Part shown: positions 1 to 10,944 of the stretch, in pieces | Position numbering within the stretch: position 1 is the stretch's first letter | Layout: the number at the start of each line of letters is the position of its first letter | Assembly (NCBI GenBank): GCA_039566865.1 | Contig: CM076951.1 | Span: 12,471,484-12,535,483, forward strand | DNA: 64,000 nucleotides | Reading direction: 5' to 3' | Source: Aurelia coerulea | Lineage: Eukaryota > Cnidaria > Scyphozoa > Semaeostomeae > Ulmaridae | Notes under the pieces: generated by a model | Database searches by the model: none | What the model was told of the DNA's origin: nothing | The model's input: only the letters and a program-made list of their open reading frames with translations | Program-made: the position numbers and the translations under genes

Positions 1-1290
1 GTGTGCATTAGTTTTGAGTAGATCAAGAAGAACTGAAATCAGAAAAAAGCCTGTGACGAGGACATGGGACGTTAGTTTGACAAAATTTCTGCTGGGATCC
101 TGTAATTCAGACTTCTCCGCAGAAGAGATATTGGCCCAAGGGATATCGATGCCATAAGCTGCCAAAAAGGAAATCAGTGAGGTAAAAAGGATGGAACAAG
201 GTACTGTCAGAACCGAAATGAAGATGAACAGGTACAAATAGGCAAAGGAATAACACACAGCGGATGAAAGTTCAAAAACGGGAACGCGCAAATGAGCATG
301 AGATTTGAAACTGTACCTGTAACGTACAATTCTTGCACGCCATTCAGTAATTCCTACGGGCATTTGTTGCAGGAGAGTTCTCTTTGGCCATGCTTTGTTA
401 GGATGACAATGGAATTGTTTAGTCTGATGAAAAACAGAGGACTTTTAATACCTGTTGAGCAGCAATAATGGGGATGAAGTGAAAAACAAGTTAATTCGAA
501 AACAATAACACTAAAATCAAACAAGTAGTTAGTTAAAGGACAATACAACAATAACAAAGACATTGTCCCGAGAGGACAACGGTGATAAATATTGGCGCTT
601 ATGGGATGGGAAATGCGGGGAATGCAGTCTTTTGAATGATTAAACGTATCATTATTTTGAATGCTTTTATTCAATGTTGCTGGGAAAAAAAAGATAACTT
701 TTATCTAACAAAGTTTCAAAGTGATATAAGATCAGAAACAATGCTAAATGGATACTATTAATAGAGATACAAATACCGTTGTTTTTTTAGCTTTACCAAT
801 ACTTTGACCCAAAGAGAAAAAACCCAAAAGAGGAAAAATATCCATAGAAAAAGGGGGAAACCTTTCTGCAGCGAGCACGATAATTTTTCACAGTTTCTAT
901 CAAATTCTTGAAAAGGGGGAAAAACAACAAATCCAAGGAAACTGGAAAATACTCCTAATCTGGAGGATACTTTAATAATTTGCCTTGAGAGGGGAAAAAC
1001 ACGTCCATAAAATGAAACACAGGAGTTCTCCTAAACCATCACAATTGCAGGAAGAAACAATGTTCTTTTATAGGGTCTGCGGGGACAGAAGGGCAATCCG
1101 ACGTGTAACAGGCACTTCATAGGATGATTACCTATTTCACCCCAGACAACCCACCCCCTCACCGCAGACACCACTATATGTGAAAAGCCTATATTTTCTT
1201 TGGAGATGGTTTCGACCACTAATTCAGGGGGAAGCCATATGAAGACAAATACAGAAATGCTAAAATTACAAGAAAACAGAGCGTTTAATA
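1..1290. other. No supported gene
   Basis: AT-rich sequence with only short, low-complexity open frames on either strand. I see no motif, terminal repeat or tandem repeat that I can name. Confidence 0.5.
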
Positions 1291-1304
1291 ATATCTAAAG
1301 ATAC

Positions 1305-2153
1305 TCATTTGTCCTCATCCTCAGCAGACTCTGATCCTGTCGGATTCTCAGCCTCAGCATGCTCTGATACCACTGGATTTTCATCATTTTCATCATCATC
1401 CTCTTCTTTCAATAATTTTCTGAGCTCTCCTTCAGAGTCAAAGAAACTGTACTTCTCGCCAATCTTTGCTCGAAGCCTACAGTTAACATCCGCAAAAGCA
1501 TAACTCTCTGCATTGTGAGACTCCAATATCGAATTTGCCAAAATCAGCAGGTCTAGCCTTCTCTTAGTGAGATCAAGGCGAATCTTCACTTTCTTGGCTT
1601 TTTTTCGTGCCCTATACACCGCTGTTCTGTGCCTCCATGTAGTAAAACGCACAATCATTTGCTGCCTGGTTTCCCCTTGTACGGTTTTTTTAGGCCCAAT
1701 ACGATGGGCTCTATCTATGACAGCGTCGGGCACCTTGACATCAATCTCATCAAAAACTTTTTTCACCTTTTCTAGGCACTGCTCAGCCGTTTCATGATCG
1801 CCATTTTTGGGCAAATCTATCCTGTCAATTCGGAGACACAATCTTCTCGAGTACTGTTCCTGACTCTCGTGAGATATCTTTAGTTGTCGCACATGACTTT
1901 CTAACATGGCAACGCGGGCTTCGAGGACGTCGATTTTCTCACCCTGTTCTGTAACTTGTGAATTTAGCAAATCAATTTTATCGCATTGATCTTCAACTCG
2001 ATTAATCAGCGTGGAAACATCATTTTTCAGGTCAATTACATCGTCCTTCGTAGCTATTCGCATCAGTAGTTGTTCAAATCGACTGTCTAAGTATTTTATG
2101 AAATCATTAGAAAGTTCCATGGTCGTTGACTTGCCAGTACGCGTTTTAACCAT
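1305..2153 (-). CDS. L1-type LINE ORF1 protein (RNA-binding, coiled coil)
   Basis: A 282-residue intact frame. The ATG at 2153 is the first plausible start; a second ATG at 2120 begins at MELSNDF. The N-terminal third is a heptad-rich coiled coil (repeated IDLLNSQV / IDVLEARVAML pattern). The middle (YSRRLCLRIDRI, then VIDRAHRIGP and QMIVRFTTWRHR) matches the RRM-like and C-terminal RNA-binding layout known for L1 ORF1p. It ends in an acidic tail rich in E and D. L1 ORF1p coats the element RNA and is needed for retrotransposition. No ORF2 (endonuclease/reverse transcriptase) follows in the ~1.3 kb downstream, so this is an ORF1-only copy, a 3'-truncated element, or an ORF1-derived gene. The frame is uninterrupted, which argues for a young copy or for constraint. 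Confidence 0.75.
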   Translation of the reverse strand: MVKTRTGKSTTMELSNDFIKYLDSRFEQLLMRIATKDDVIDLKNDVSTLINRVEDQCDKIDLLNSQVTEQGEKIDVLEARVAMLESHVRQLKISHESQEQYSRRLCLRIDRIDLPKNGDHETAEQCLEKVKKVFDEIDVKVPDAVIDRAHRIGPKKTVQGETRQQMIVRFTTWRHRTAVYRARKKAKKVKIRLDLTKRRLDLLILANSILESHNAESYAFADVNCRLRAKIGEKYSFFDSEGELRKLLKEEDDDENDENPVVSEHAEAENPTGSESAEDEDK

Positions 2154-2634
2154 ATCACGATACCAAACGTAAATCACAGCAAGATAAATCCAAACATTCC
2201 ATTTGAATGAATTCTATTTAGAACACATAATTATACATTTATGTTGCCATTACTGTTGTAGTTTTCATTTCAGCAATTTCCCTGCCACTAATGTTTTCAC
2301 GGAGCTGCGAAAAACGTGACCGCACGCTCCGACGCCATGTTGGAAAAAAAAAAGCCCAATTTGAAAACGGCGTTATGTTCAAAATAACAAAGGGGGCATT
2401 TTCAAGACTCTAGACGAGACTGATTGATTGTTTAGGGTCTTTGTGGCTCTTTGTCACAAATTGCAACAAATTTCAGGTACTGTGAAATTTCATATCGTTT
2501 TCAAATTGTGTATTCTTTATACACTCCATTCAAAATTTACAACACATATGTTACTTATTATGCTACTTATGAAATACTCTACCCAACTACTTGAATGACT
2601 ACTTTGGTCCACTAATTTCTCAAATTTAAACGGA
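2154..2634. other. Upstream flank of the ORF1 copy, no gene
   Basis: On the minus strand an A-run (about 2343-2352) lies just before CAACATGGCGTCGGAGCG, which resembles the GC-rich 5' UTR start of a LINE. It may mark the 5' end of the ORF1 element. Nothing else is recognisable. Confidence 0.3.
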
Positions 2635-2775
2635 GTAGTTGTTTAGCCTTCCATGAAATGCTACCTCAGCTTCACAACATATCCGCTCATGACATCTTAC
2701 GAGAGGTAGTTGTTTAGCCGTCCACTAAGTGCTACCTCAGCCTCACAACATATCCGCTCATGATTATATAGAATC
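2635..2775 (+). repeat. Two tandem copies of a 71-bp unit
   Basis: GTAGTTGTTTAGCC starts at 2635 and again at 2706. Both copies continue through CTACCTCAGC and CACAACATATCCGCTCATGA with a few mismatches. No function is evident. Confidence 0.8.
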
Positions 2776-2843
2776 ATTTTGTTGGTATTGCTGGGGTATT
2801 GTGTTGGTATACGAACAAACGGACCTAACTTATAATCTAGCTA

Positions 2844-3158
2844 TTAACTTCGGAAGTCATAGCAGCGTGGACAAACCAATGAACCATGAAACATTCTATC
2901 TGCACTCCATCCAGACAACAACTGTGCTCTGATGTGTCCTTCCTGTGCCTGCATCAGCAGAAGAATCTTATTTGGACTTGACCTCCAGCATGCAAGTGTT
3001 CCAGCCTCCTGATTAAATGCAGTGTGAATTGATTCTCCAGCCTGCTCTGCAAAGATACCAACACTTCTCCATCGCATTACAAATGTTGGGAGTTTATGCG
3101 TGAGATTGTGCATTTTGCATGTTATTGTCAAGTCATAAGTTGGCTGCTTGTTTGCCAA
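2844..3158 (-). pseudogene. Coding relic of a repeat-family protein (C-terminal segment)
   Basis: A 104-codon minus frame containing KMHNLTHKLPTFVMRW and EQAGESIHTAFNQ. The arrangement 'K.H...HH.P.F ... EQ..ES.H..FN' is one I associate with the C-terminal part of multi-copy transposon-derived proteins in cnidarian and fish genomes, but I cannot name the family with certainty. There is no start, no upstream catalytic region and no clear splice sites, so it is probably a decayed exon or fragment. Alternative: a chance open frame. Confidence 0.35.
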
Positions 3159-3678
3159 TACAGTAAAATATCATTCAGCAATGATTTGTGAGTCATGAAT
3201 GAGAACGGTGGACTTCCTTTGCTTCCTACAACTCCAATTTATTCCACTTTTCATCAGCGATCTCATCTTGTTACAAGACAGCTTTGTGCCACTCGTCTTG
3301 GAGCAAGTTCGTACAGTTGAATGAAGCATCTCAAACTTGGGGGCACGAACAAGGGCAGATTTTGTAAGACAATAGCATGAGCTGCTCTTGAATGACTCTG
3401 CAATTCAAAGTTGTTAGCAATCGCAGACAAAGGAAATTTCCTCAAGCATCAATTACAAAAAAAAACAAATAAGGCAGCAAAAGTTTATCTGAAACCCAGG
3501 TAGCTAGGGCGCTCGATGTGCATTCCATACATTGCTTTTAAGAACAAAAATGTGCATATATCGAAAGAAGAAGGATACATTCACATATCTACCTCTGTCA
3601 TGCTATTTGTTTGGTTTAGAATCTTTGCAGTGAATGTTTTAATTACACTGAAAAAATAAGAGAATTGAATCTGTCCCC
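3159..3678. other. No gene seen
   Basis: A 60-codon minus frame at 3263-3445 has no recognisable motif. Otherwise unremarkable. Confidence 0.45.
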
Positions 3679-3683
3679 CATTG

Positions 3684-4360
3684 CACAGTGATCCAGAACA
3701 ATAGGGCTAATGGAAGAAATCTCCATTCCATTTCATGTTGCTTAGAAAGCAACAAAAAAAGCCCAACTTTTTCTTCAAAATCAAGAGGTACACTTGACTT
3801 TTTCAATTGCGTATAACTTTTTTTCTGTGCGATTCTGTACGATCCCCTCGGTAGATTTTCAGCTGAGATGTGGTACTTCCACAAAAAGTGTGTCTCGTAG
3901 AGTCACTTTGAGTCACTTTTTTGTTTTTCAAGTGTAAATATGAAATTTCCACATTTTGATGCCAAAAATGCCAAAATCGTGCTGCCCCTGAGCATATCCA
4001 ATTAAGCGTGAAATTAGAATCCGTATTTCTTCTGGTTGATAATACGTTGAAAGCTGTTATATTCATGTACTAAATAAAGTTGATTTCATACAAATCGGAC
4101 ATTTCAAAGCCAAGAAATGAGAATTTGGATTTTGGCATTAATTAATCAATTGGAGGAAAATTTGATAAAATTGCCATGAAATTGACACTTGTAGATTTCA
4201 CCAAACTTTGACCCCGATTTTCTCTGGGCTTGCAAGTCCAATTTTGATGAAATTTTCTTTATTTTGATGGCCAACATATCTAGTTTTGAGTGGTATGATC
4301 AGTGGTCAGAAATAAGCAACTTCATTTTTTGGTATTTCTTCCACTTGCTGGATCACTGTG
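3684..4360. mobile_element. Non-autonomous Transib/RAG-like element with CACAGTG termini
   Basis: A 677-bp element bounded by inverted CACAGTGATCCAG (13/13 at both ends) and flanked by a perfect 5-bp direct repeat CATTG (3679-3683 and 4361-4365). Transib and ProtoRAG elements are known for termini starting CACWRTG, the V(D)J heptamer consensus, and 5-bp target duplications. After the heptamer both ends reach the same A-rich block AAGAAAT, but after 23 nt at the left end and 13 nt at the right end. No transposase frame exists inside, so it would need a source in trans. The superfamily assignment rests on termini and TSD only. Confidence 0.7.
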
Positions 4361-4365
4361 CATTG

Positions 4366-5228
4366 GCTACTGAACCAAACAAATAAAATACCCAAGGTAT
4401 ATGTGTAGATATATCTTTCTCCTTTTGATCTATGCTCATGTTTGCCCTTAAAAACAATTTCTGAAATGCACAACGAGTGCACTAGCTGTGGACCACTCCT
4501 GGAATTGCCCAGCACGTATGACAGCTACAGTGAACTTTCTGAAGAATTCTCTTCTATAATTAGTAATGCCAAGGGTGGATTCTTTTACATTATTTGAGTT
4601 AATTATTTGGAACTTGACAACTGAAAATGCAAATTGAAAATGAGTGAGTTTGAGGTCTACTATAATTTTGTCAAGATAGGGATATCTATGTTCTACCTAT
4701 TAACCAGATCAGGACTTTAGCTGAATTGCAAAGTTAACCTGGCAAATTGTACTTTCCACAGTTTATAATTGTGTCTTTAAGGTTCAACAAGCTAAGAATT
4801 CACAATGATAAAAACAGTTTCGAAAAATGAGCAACATCGTATCATACAGCTGGTCTTTTCAACTGGTGGGTATCGGTGTGTCAGGCCTGCTACAGCGGTT
4901 GACGGGTCTTGCGAGGCCTATGCCAACTTTCTGTTTTCATCCTTCAATGCTTGCGTCCAATCCAACTTGCGGGTTGTTCTGGTTTCTTCACCTTTAGCAA
5001 GGATGTACTGTTGGTGCCAAACTTCAGCAAGGAACTCATATGATGTAACAGCGATGTAGCGATCTAGTCAAGCACAAATTCCGGAGAAAAGAAAATGTAC
5101 ATGGTCCCCTGGGAGTTCTTCCTCCTACCTGATGTTTTGCATATGTCAAGGAACATATTTGCATCAGTGTTATAAACTGTAATATGATTACTATGAAAAA
5201 ACAAAGTCAATAGGAAATAATAAACATA
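4366..5228. other. No gene seen
   Basis: A plus-strand 84-codon frame at 4805-5059 has no recognisable motif. No terminal or tandem repeats noticed. Confidence 0.45.
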
Positions 5229-5729
5229 GGGCTCAAATCTTTAAAAAGATCGGTGTAAAATTCTATTGCAATTTTCTTTGAAATAAATGGCTTGGAAGGA
5301 ACTAAGAGTTCTTTGCTGTAAATCTACCGTGGTAATTTATTGAAATCTTCCTTTGTTTCAAGATGGAAGCATTTATTAAATTTGAGGCTATGGCGTCGTC
5401 AAATTTCTAAATCCTAAACTAGAAAAGCTACAGATTTCTGCTTGCCACCATGTTGTAGGCCTTCATAAACTATGGTTTTCTTTTGGGTTATATAATGTCT
5501 CCTCTTTTAGTTTAGGATTTACAATGATTTAAATTTTTTCAAAATTTTCCATTAATTTTTTCAAAAATAGTTCAATTGCTGCCATTTTGAAAAAAATCAA
5601 GATATCAAAAAATTTCCACGGCAGATTTAGTGCAAAGTAACATAAGTTCCTTTCACGCCATCCAATTCAAAGAAATATGCCATATAATTTTACACCGACC
5701 TTTTTTAAAGATTTAAAAGATTTGAGCCC
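5229..5729. mobile_element. TIR element (MITE-like), unclassified
   Basis: Ends are inverted: GGGCTCAAATCTTTAAAAAG at the left, and CTTTTAAATC then TTTGAGCCC at the right. Similarity continues through ATCGGTGTAAAATT and TTTCTTTGAA, about 45 bp with one small indel. The 501-bp interior is AT-rich and non-coding. I see no convincing target-site duplication. Confidence 0.55.
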
Positions 5730-7199
5730 TTTGCTGAAATAAGAAACATCGTAAGAAACTAAACTTAAAATTTGAAAACTTTCATGTTTGCCTCCTATTT
5801 CTATGGTTAAAAGTATTGTAAAACCACTGTTTTATTTGTTTGTCTCTCAGTTCTAGTCTGAAGGGTAGTTTCACAAGTTGTGAGTTTGTGACCAGAATAC
5901 GGGGCAGGAACAAGGCAGAATCACAAAAAGAACAAACTATCAAAATTAACTGCTGTCATCTTCTTCAGCCTTTGGCTCTTTACGTCAACAGCTATAATCA
6001 TCAATACTTGGCTTTGGCTTAAACTTCAACTATCAAACTTAGTCTATTTTTCAAATACAAAATAACTTCTGTCGTCAGATGCTACGTCCTTTTGTCTGAT
6101 CTTAAAAACAGCACAACACCCTACTTATGAGACAACTAATATTGCACACCTAAAATTAACCAATAGCATTATCAGATAAAACTGTTCACAAGATGTTATT
6201 TACGTGGACAATTGTCATGCCTGAGATTCCCCTTTTAAACTTTACCCTAAAAACAACAAAAGGCTTCAACAGTCTCATAACATAACTCCCTCCTTCAAAA
6301 TCAAGCCTCCTCGCTTGAGTCAGTGAATACGCCTGTTGCTAGGTGAAAAAATCAGCATTCATTGCTTTTATCTTCTGTGGCACAATATAACCAGCATAGG
6401 AATCATTCGTCGTATATAGCCACATTCTCGTGGCCCATGGACGAGACCGCCAAGTCTCGTTTTCACGGACCAATCAGACAACAAATAAGCGAAGAATTCA
6501 AAAGAAACCTGTGAAGATTTTTCTAAATTATACCTACCTTCATAAAACGCAACCAGGACAAAAAACTGCTCAAAATTTCCGGAATTTTTTTTAAGAAATC
6601 TACTCTCCAAAATTTTGGATGCCGGTCAAAATATCTCCAGTTTTCGCGGAGTTATAGCGCCTCAAACTCACCACATTTGTATATTTTCTGCATTTCTGGG
6701 CATCCAGCATTCTTAGTACATCATTCATTCTTAAAAATTCTTCTAAAACACTTCTCAAACATCACTACTTCCTATCAAGGCCATACCGTTGGCTTGGGAA
6801 CCTGTTCTTGCTTCGCAGAAGAGGAAATTAGACCTGCTTCCTTTGATGTCCGGAAGTTGGCCTACTTCCAAAATGAGCTAAATCGTGCTTTTACCCTTAG
6901 AAATTCCAATGTTACCTACCTTTTTTCGTTTGGTTAAGGTATCCTTTAGTTGCCATGGAGGATATTTTTTGGTAACAGTTTTGTGTGTTCAAAGTAATCT
7001 TCATCAAACATTACGACAGTACCGTTCGAGCCTTTGAATATTGCCTTATTTCTTTACAAGCATTTTTCAGATATCATATAATTCCATACTGATAAATAAC
7101 AGTTTGTTATGTAAACTCCATTTTGAAACACAATTCATATAGATGTGCTAAATTTGCTGTTGGTTTTTCCTATGTAAACATTTTCTTTTCCACATAGCG
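5730..7199. other. No supported gene
   Basis: Several 60-90 codon frames on both strands (for example 6368-6610 minus and 6677-6937 plus) carry no motif I recognise. The GTTGCCATGGAGG at about 6950 is an X-box-like half site. Confidence 0.4.
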
Positions 7200-7355
7200 T
7201 GCATTTTTCAAGGTTCTAAAGGGAATGGTTTCAAAAAATTTCAAACTGCCTCGAACCCCCTTCCCCCGCAGAGCTCACTTCGCTTCGCAGTCCCTACCTA
7301 AGGGCCCCATCTTACTAAATTCCTGCGGGCCCCGGGTGTCTCCGTTACGCCACTG
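7200..7355. mobile_element. Right end of a hAT-type MITE (fragment)
   Basis: Ends in CGTTACGCCACTG, the complement of the CAGTGGCGTAACG-type terminus often seen at hAT MITEs and also present at 30912. No matching left end was found upstream, so the left boundary is only approximate. Confidence 0.35.
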
Positions 7356-7429
7356 ATCGAAATGCAATTGCATGGAATATCTAAAAATGTTGGGCACCTG
7401 AGTTTCACGAAGATTTTCAAATATGAATT

Positions 7430-7545
7430 TATTTGGGGTCCTTCTATAAGAAACCTTTCTAAAATCAGGCTGAGAAGTTTCTTATATGAGGGCACCATTT
7501 CTCAAAAAAATCAGCCTGAGGTTTCTTATAAAGTGGTTTCTATTT
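7430..7545. repeat. Short inverted block with TAAGAAAC / GTTTCTTA motifs
   Basis: CTATAAGAAACC, AGAAGTTTCTTATA and AGGTTTCTTATAAAG alternate in orientation here. The same TAAGAAAC word recurs at about 10130-10620 and 54730-55440, suggesting a dispersed repeat family. Confidence 0.4.
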
Positions 7546-7960
7546 TGCGGGTTCTTACTGTAGCCTGCGTTTTAACAATTTTAAAGTTGAGGCTGCACGC
7601 AGAGGCTAACCCAAGGTTGTGCGCCTAGCATCCGTCCTGAGTATATGGAACTGCACCCCCGGAATTAAGATATCAGCAATGTCAGCAATGACATTTTTTA
7701 AATGAGTAGCGCAGCAGCTGCACGTGAAGGAAAAATCTTGCGCTGAAAACATTGGGTACTAGAGAAATGCAAAATGGCTTGCAAGAAAATGGATTTTGCC
7801 GAAAGCCACTGAATGAGGGTATGGTGCATGCCCAGAGAAAAGTTGTGGCAAAGTTCATGCAACCTGACGAAAGCCAAAGTATTGTGAATGTGGCTTCTTT
7901 TTAGGTGGTTCTTTCGACAACAACAACAAAAGAGCACACCTTGAGATAGCAACTTCTGTA

Positions 7961-8540
7961 GTGGTCTATGAGAGGACAGTTCCTCAAAAAATACCAATAA
8001 GATCTGTCCAGACATCAAGAAGGGACACCCAACAGTTTGCTGTATGCACAGAGAGCAACAAAATATGCTTCGTCGATGAGTGTAAAAGTCTGCGTAGTAC
8101 GTACAAGAATAGTGAACAATTACCGAGTTTTAGTTGCAGCCACCTGAGTTGTTCTCCTGTAGATCCTATCTACAGCTTTTCATTTACCGCTGACGACATC
8201 TCTGCAAATATTCCTGACAAGCAAAAGCAGCAAGCATTGACAGATATTCAAGAGATGGGCCAGTCTATGCTCCTACCATCTGTTGTCAAGGTTTCAGCAA
8301 AGAATTATGCTGTTTTAGGAGATCCATCAGCCTCGCAAACACTTGGGTATGTGCACGTGTCGGTCATCTTATGATGGAACCAAGACATGTTTTCATTGTC
8401 TTGCAACTGAGTGCAAAAAACCCTATGGTCGCACAAAGCAGGTGTGTATTCGTATGATAGCGGCAGAACAGTCTTTGCTAAACTATCATTGGCAAGGATA
8501 TGCATTAAAGGTGTCAATTTCTCATTCATTAGAAGGCCTT
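7961..8540 (+). pseudogene. KDZ/HMGXB3-like coding fragment (cysteine cluster), frameshifted
   Basis: The first frame (7961-8374) carries CSHLSCSP, TDIQEMGQSMLLP and a YAVLGDPSASQTLG stretch. From about 8345 a frame shifted by +1 continues as CTCRSSYDGTKTCFHC and CKKPYGRTKQ. The Y-G-K-T-C-x-x-C pattern resembles the exon at 51572-52058 (YGKKTCTFC), so both look like copies of one gene family. I associate such cysteine clusters with KDZ transposases and the related HMGXB3-like animal proteins; this is from memory and not checked. The change of frame, and the 0.55-kb repeat that begins right after, indicate a dead or interrupted copy. AAGCAG/GTGTGT near 8438 could be a splice donor. Confidence 0.4.
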
Positions 8541-8541
8541 A

Positions 8542-9678
8542 CCTAAATCAGAGGAGTCTTAGTAAAGAGGCAGTGTTGGGCAAAAGTTGAATTCTCTTGA
8601 ACCACAATTAAACTCACATAACCAGATAATATACCACAAACCTAATTAATACTATTAACTGAACTACAAATAATTACATACAATTGTTATGTAATTGTCC
8701 CCTAGTGATTAAGTTGAGCTACTGAAATACTATTACAGAAAGTGGTGGGAGGGTGAGGTTCAGAAAACTCAGCTAGCAGGCCATGAGACTAAAAAGTGCT
8801 GTTTCTATGGTGAGCAGACCTTATATACCAGTTCTAGATATACCCAAATAAGGCTACTACCCACTAAAGGGGGAGGTTCCCACAATTCTGATTGGTGGGA
8901 AGCTTAGCATGCAAGTCATGAGTTTACCAGGTATGTGACTCATGATGCCTGATGATCTTGTGACTCATGATGCCTGATGATCTTGTGACTGCTGACTGCT
9001 CAATTTGTAGGCTTACTCCCTAAGAGTATTCAACTTTATTTGCCCTACACTCCCTGCATTTAGACTATCATTGAGACAAGTCACAATGAACACCTAAATC
9101 AGAGGAGTCTTAGTAAAGAGGCAGTGTTGGGCAAAAGTTGAATTCTCTTGAACCACAATTAAACACACATAACCAGATAATATACCACAAACCTAATTAA
9201 TACTATTAACTGAACTACAAATAATTACATACAATTGTTATGTAATTGTCCCCAAAATCCAAACTAGAATGTGTAGTTAGAGTAGGGGAATGTGTTGTGA
9301 GATAAGGGTAGAAGTGTGAATCCTTATATTGAGGGGGACGGTGAACTTCAGAAAACTCAGCTAGCAGGCCATGAGACTAAAAAGTGCTGTTTCTATGGTG
9401 AGCAGACCTTATATACCAGTTCTAGATATACCCAAATAAGGCTACTACCCACTAAAGGGGGAGGTTCCCACAATTCTGATTGGTGGGAAGCTTAGCATGC
9501 AAGTCATGAGTTTACCAGGTATGTGACTCATGATGCCTGATGATCTTGTGACTCATGATGCCTGATGATCTTGTGACTGCTGACTGCTCAATTTGTAGGC
9601 TTACTCCCTAAGAGTATTCAACTTTATTTGCCCTACACTCCCTGCATTTAGACTATCATTGAGACAAGTCACAATGAA
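8542..9678 (+). repeat. Tandem pair of a ~550-586 bp segment
   Basis: Copy 1 is 8542-9090 and copy 2 is 9093-9678. The first ~160 bp match at an offset of 551 and the last ~330 bp match at an offset of 588; a short middle stretch (8705-8760 versus 9256-9348) is unrelated in sequence and length. Inside each copy, GTGACTCATGATGCCTGATG is itself duplicated in a 25-bp tandem. Boundaries are sharp but lack TG..CA ends or an obvious TSD. It could be a tandem duplication followed by gene conversion, or two insertions of one repeat. Confidence 0.85.
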
Positions 9679-10944
9679 GACTAATATGAACATATTTTCG
9701 ACCAGAGATTTGTTGAAGGAGACTTGAAGGATATTGCCCTTCAATTCGTCAAAAACAGGGGATTGATTTATAGCCATTTCAGATATTCAAAGCAACGAGA
9801 AGCGTGTTTCATTTTACCTGAGAATATCTTTAAGTACCTAGGGACAATAAACTTGCTCTGCAGACTTCCAACTGGGTTGCCTATTCCCAGGCCTGATTAT
9901 AGAATGCAGGTCCCACGCAAGCTATCCACAGTGGCAACCAACAACCCACACAGTCGGTCATTGTTATTTTGAGCAATTAGCACATAGTCTGATAGTGTTG
10001 TGTGGGTAATTATGTACAAACATTGCACGTACATTGTTCTGAACAAAGGAAGCTTATTGTTTCTTACTAACACACTACAACACTCTTTGTAACAAATGAG
10101 GCAAGGCCAATAGGTACTGTAGGGCTGGTTCGAAAGCTAAGAAACAACCCTAACTGAATTTAAAAAGCTAAGGAACTGTATTAAAACTGTATTTACAGTT
10201 TTTATTTTATGTTTTCTTTCACCAGCGTTTATCGAATTTCGGGTAATTTCGGAGGCCGTAATTTCATACCTTCATTTAAAAAAACCATTATTTTCAACAC
10301 TCACCTTTCGTGTTTTTGTTCTCAAAGTTTTCACCTCCCTTCGGCGGCCTCTTCAGTGAGTTTTAATTTTCCTATCACACTCAAAATGTTTTTGACAGTG
10401 TACGGTTATAGCAACTGTTTCTACATTGTTTTGAGTGCGAATTATGTTTTTACTTGTTTTGAGATCTTACAAAGTAATTTGGGAGCCCTTTTGACAAAAC
10501 AAAATTAACTTTACACTTCCAGCATTAAAAATATAAGAAACAAGTAAGAAACTGTTGGTAGCAAAATGGCCCCGAAATTATAAGAAACTGCCTACCAGCC
10601 CCGGACCTTAGTTTCTTATAAAAAAATGTGTATAAGTAGTGAAGATTTGGATTTAGGCTTACTAGGCCCTCATAGCTTCAAACTCACCGAGGAGGCTCAA
10701 GCACAGCTTGTAGGTACATCACTAATCTTGAAAGTTACGCCACATCATTAATATCGTCTACTTCGCCAGGCATAATTCACTGCCTCTTTCCATTCATGGT
10801 AATTGCCATGGCAATTACTGTGTGACAAAAGAAAACGACTTCTCTTTTGAAGAATAATGTCTCTTTCCATGGAAACCAGTTGAGTGCAATAGTATAATAA
10901 ACATAATTGTTAATTATAAAGTTACGCAATAAGCATCATGTGCC
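9679..10944. other. No supported gene
   Basis: An 82-codon frame at 9724-9972 has no recognised motif. CAACCAACAACCCACACAGTC at about 9937 is roughly the reverse complement of the repeat unit at 14836-15010, on the far side of the satellite. TAAGAAAC words occur at 10130-10620. Confidence 0.4.
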
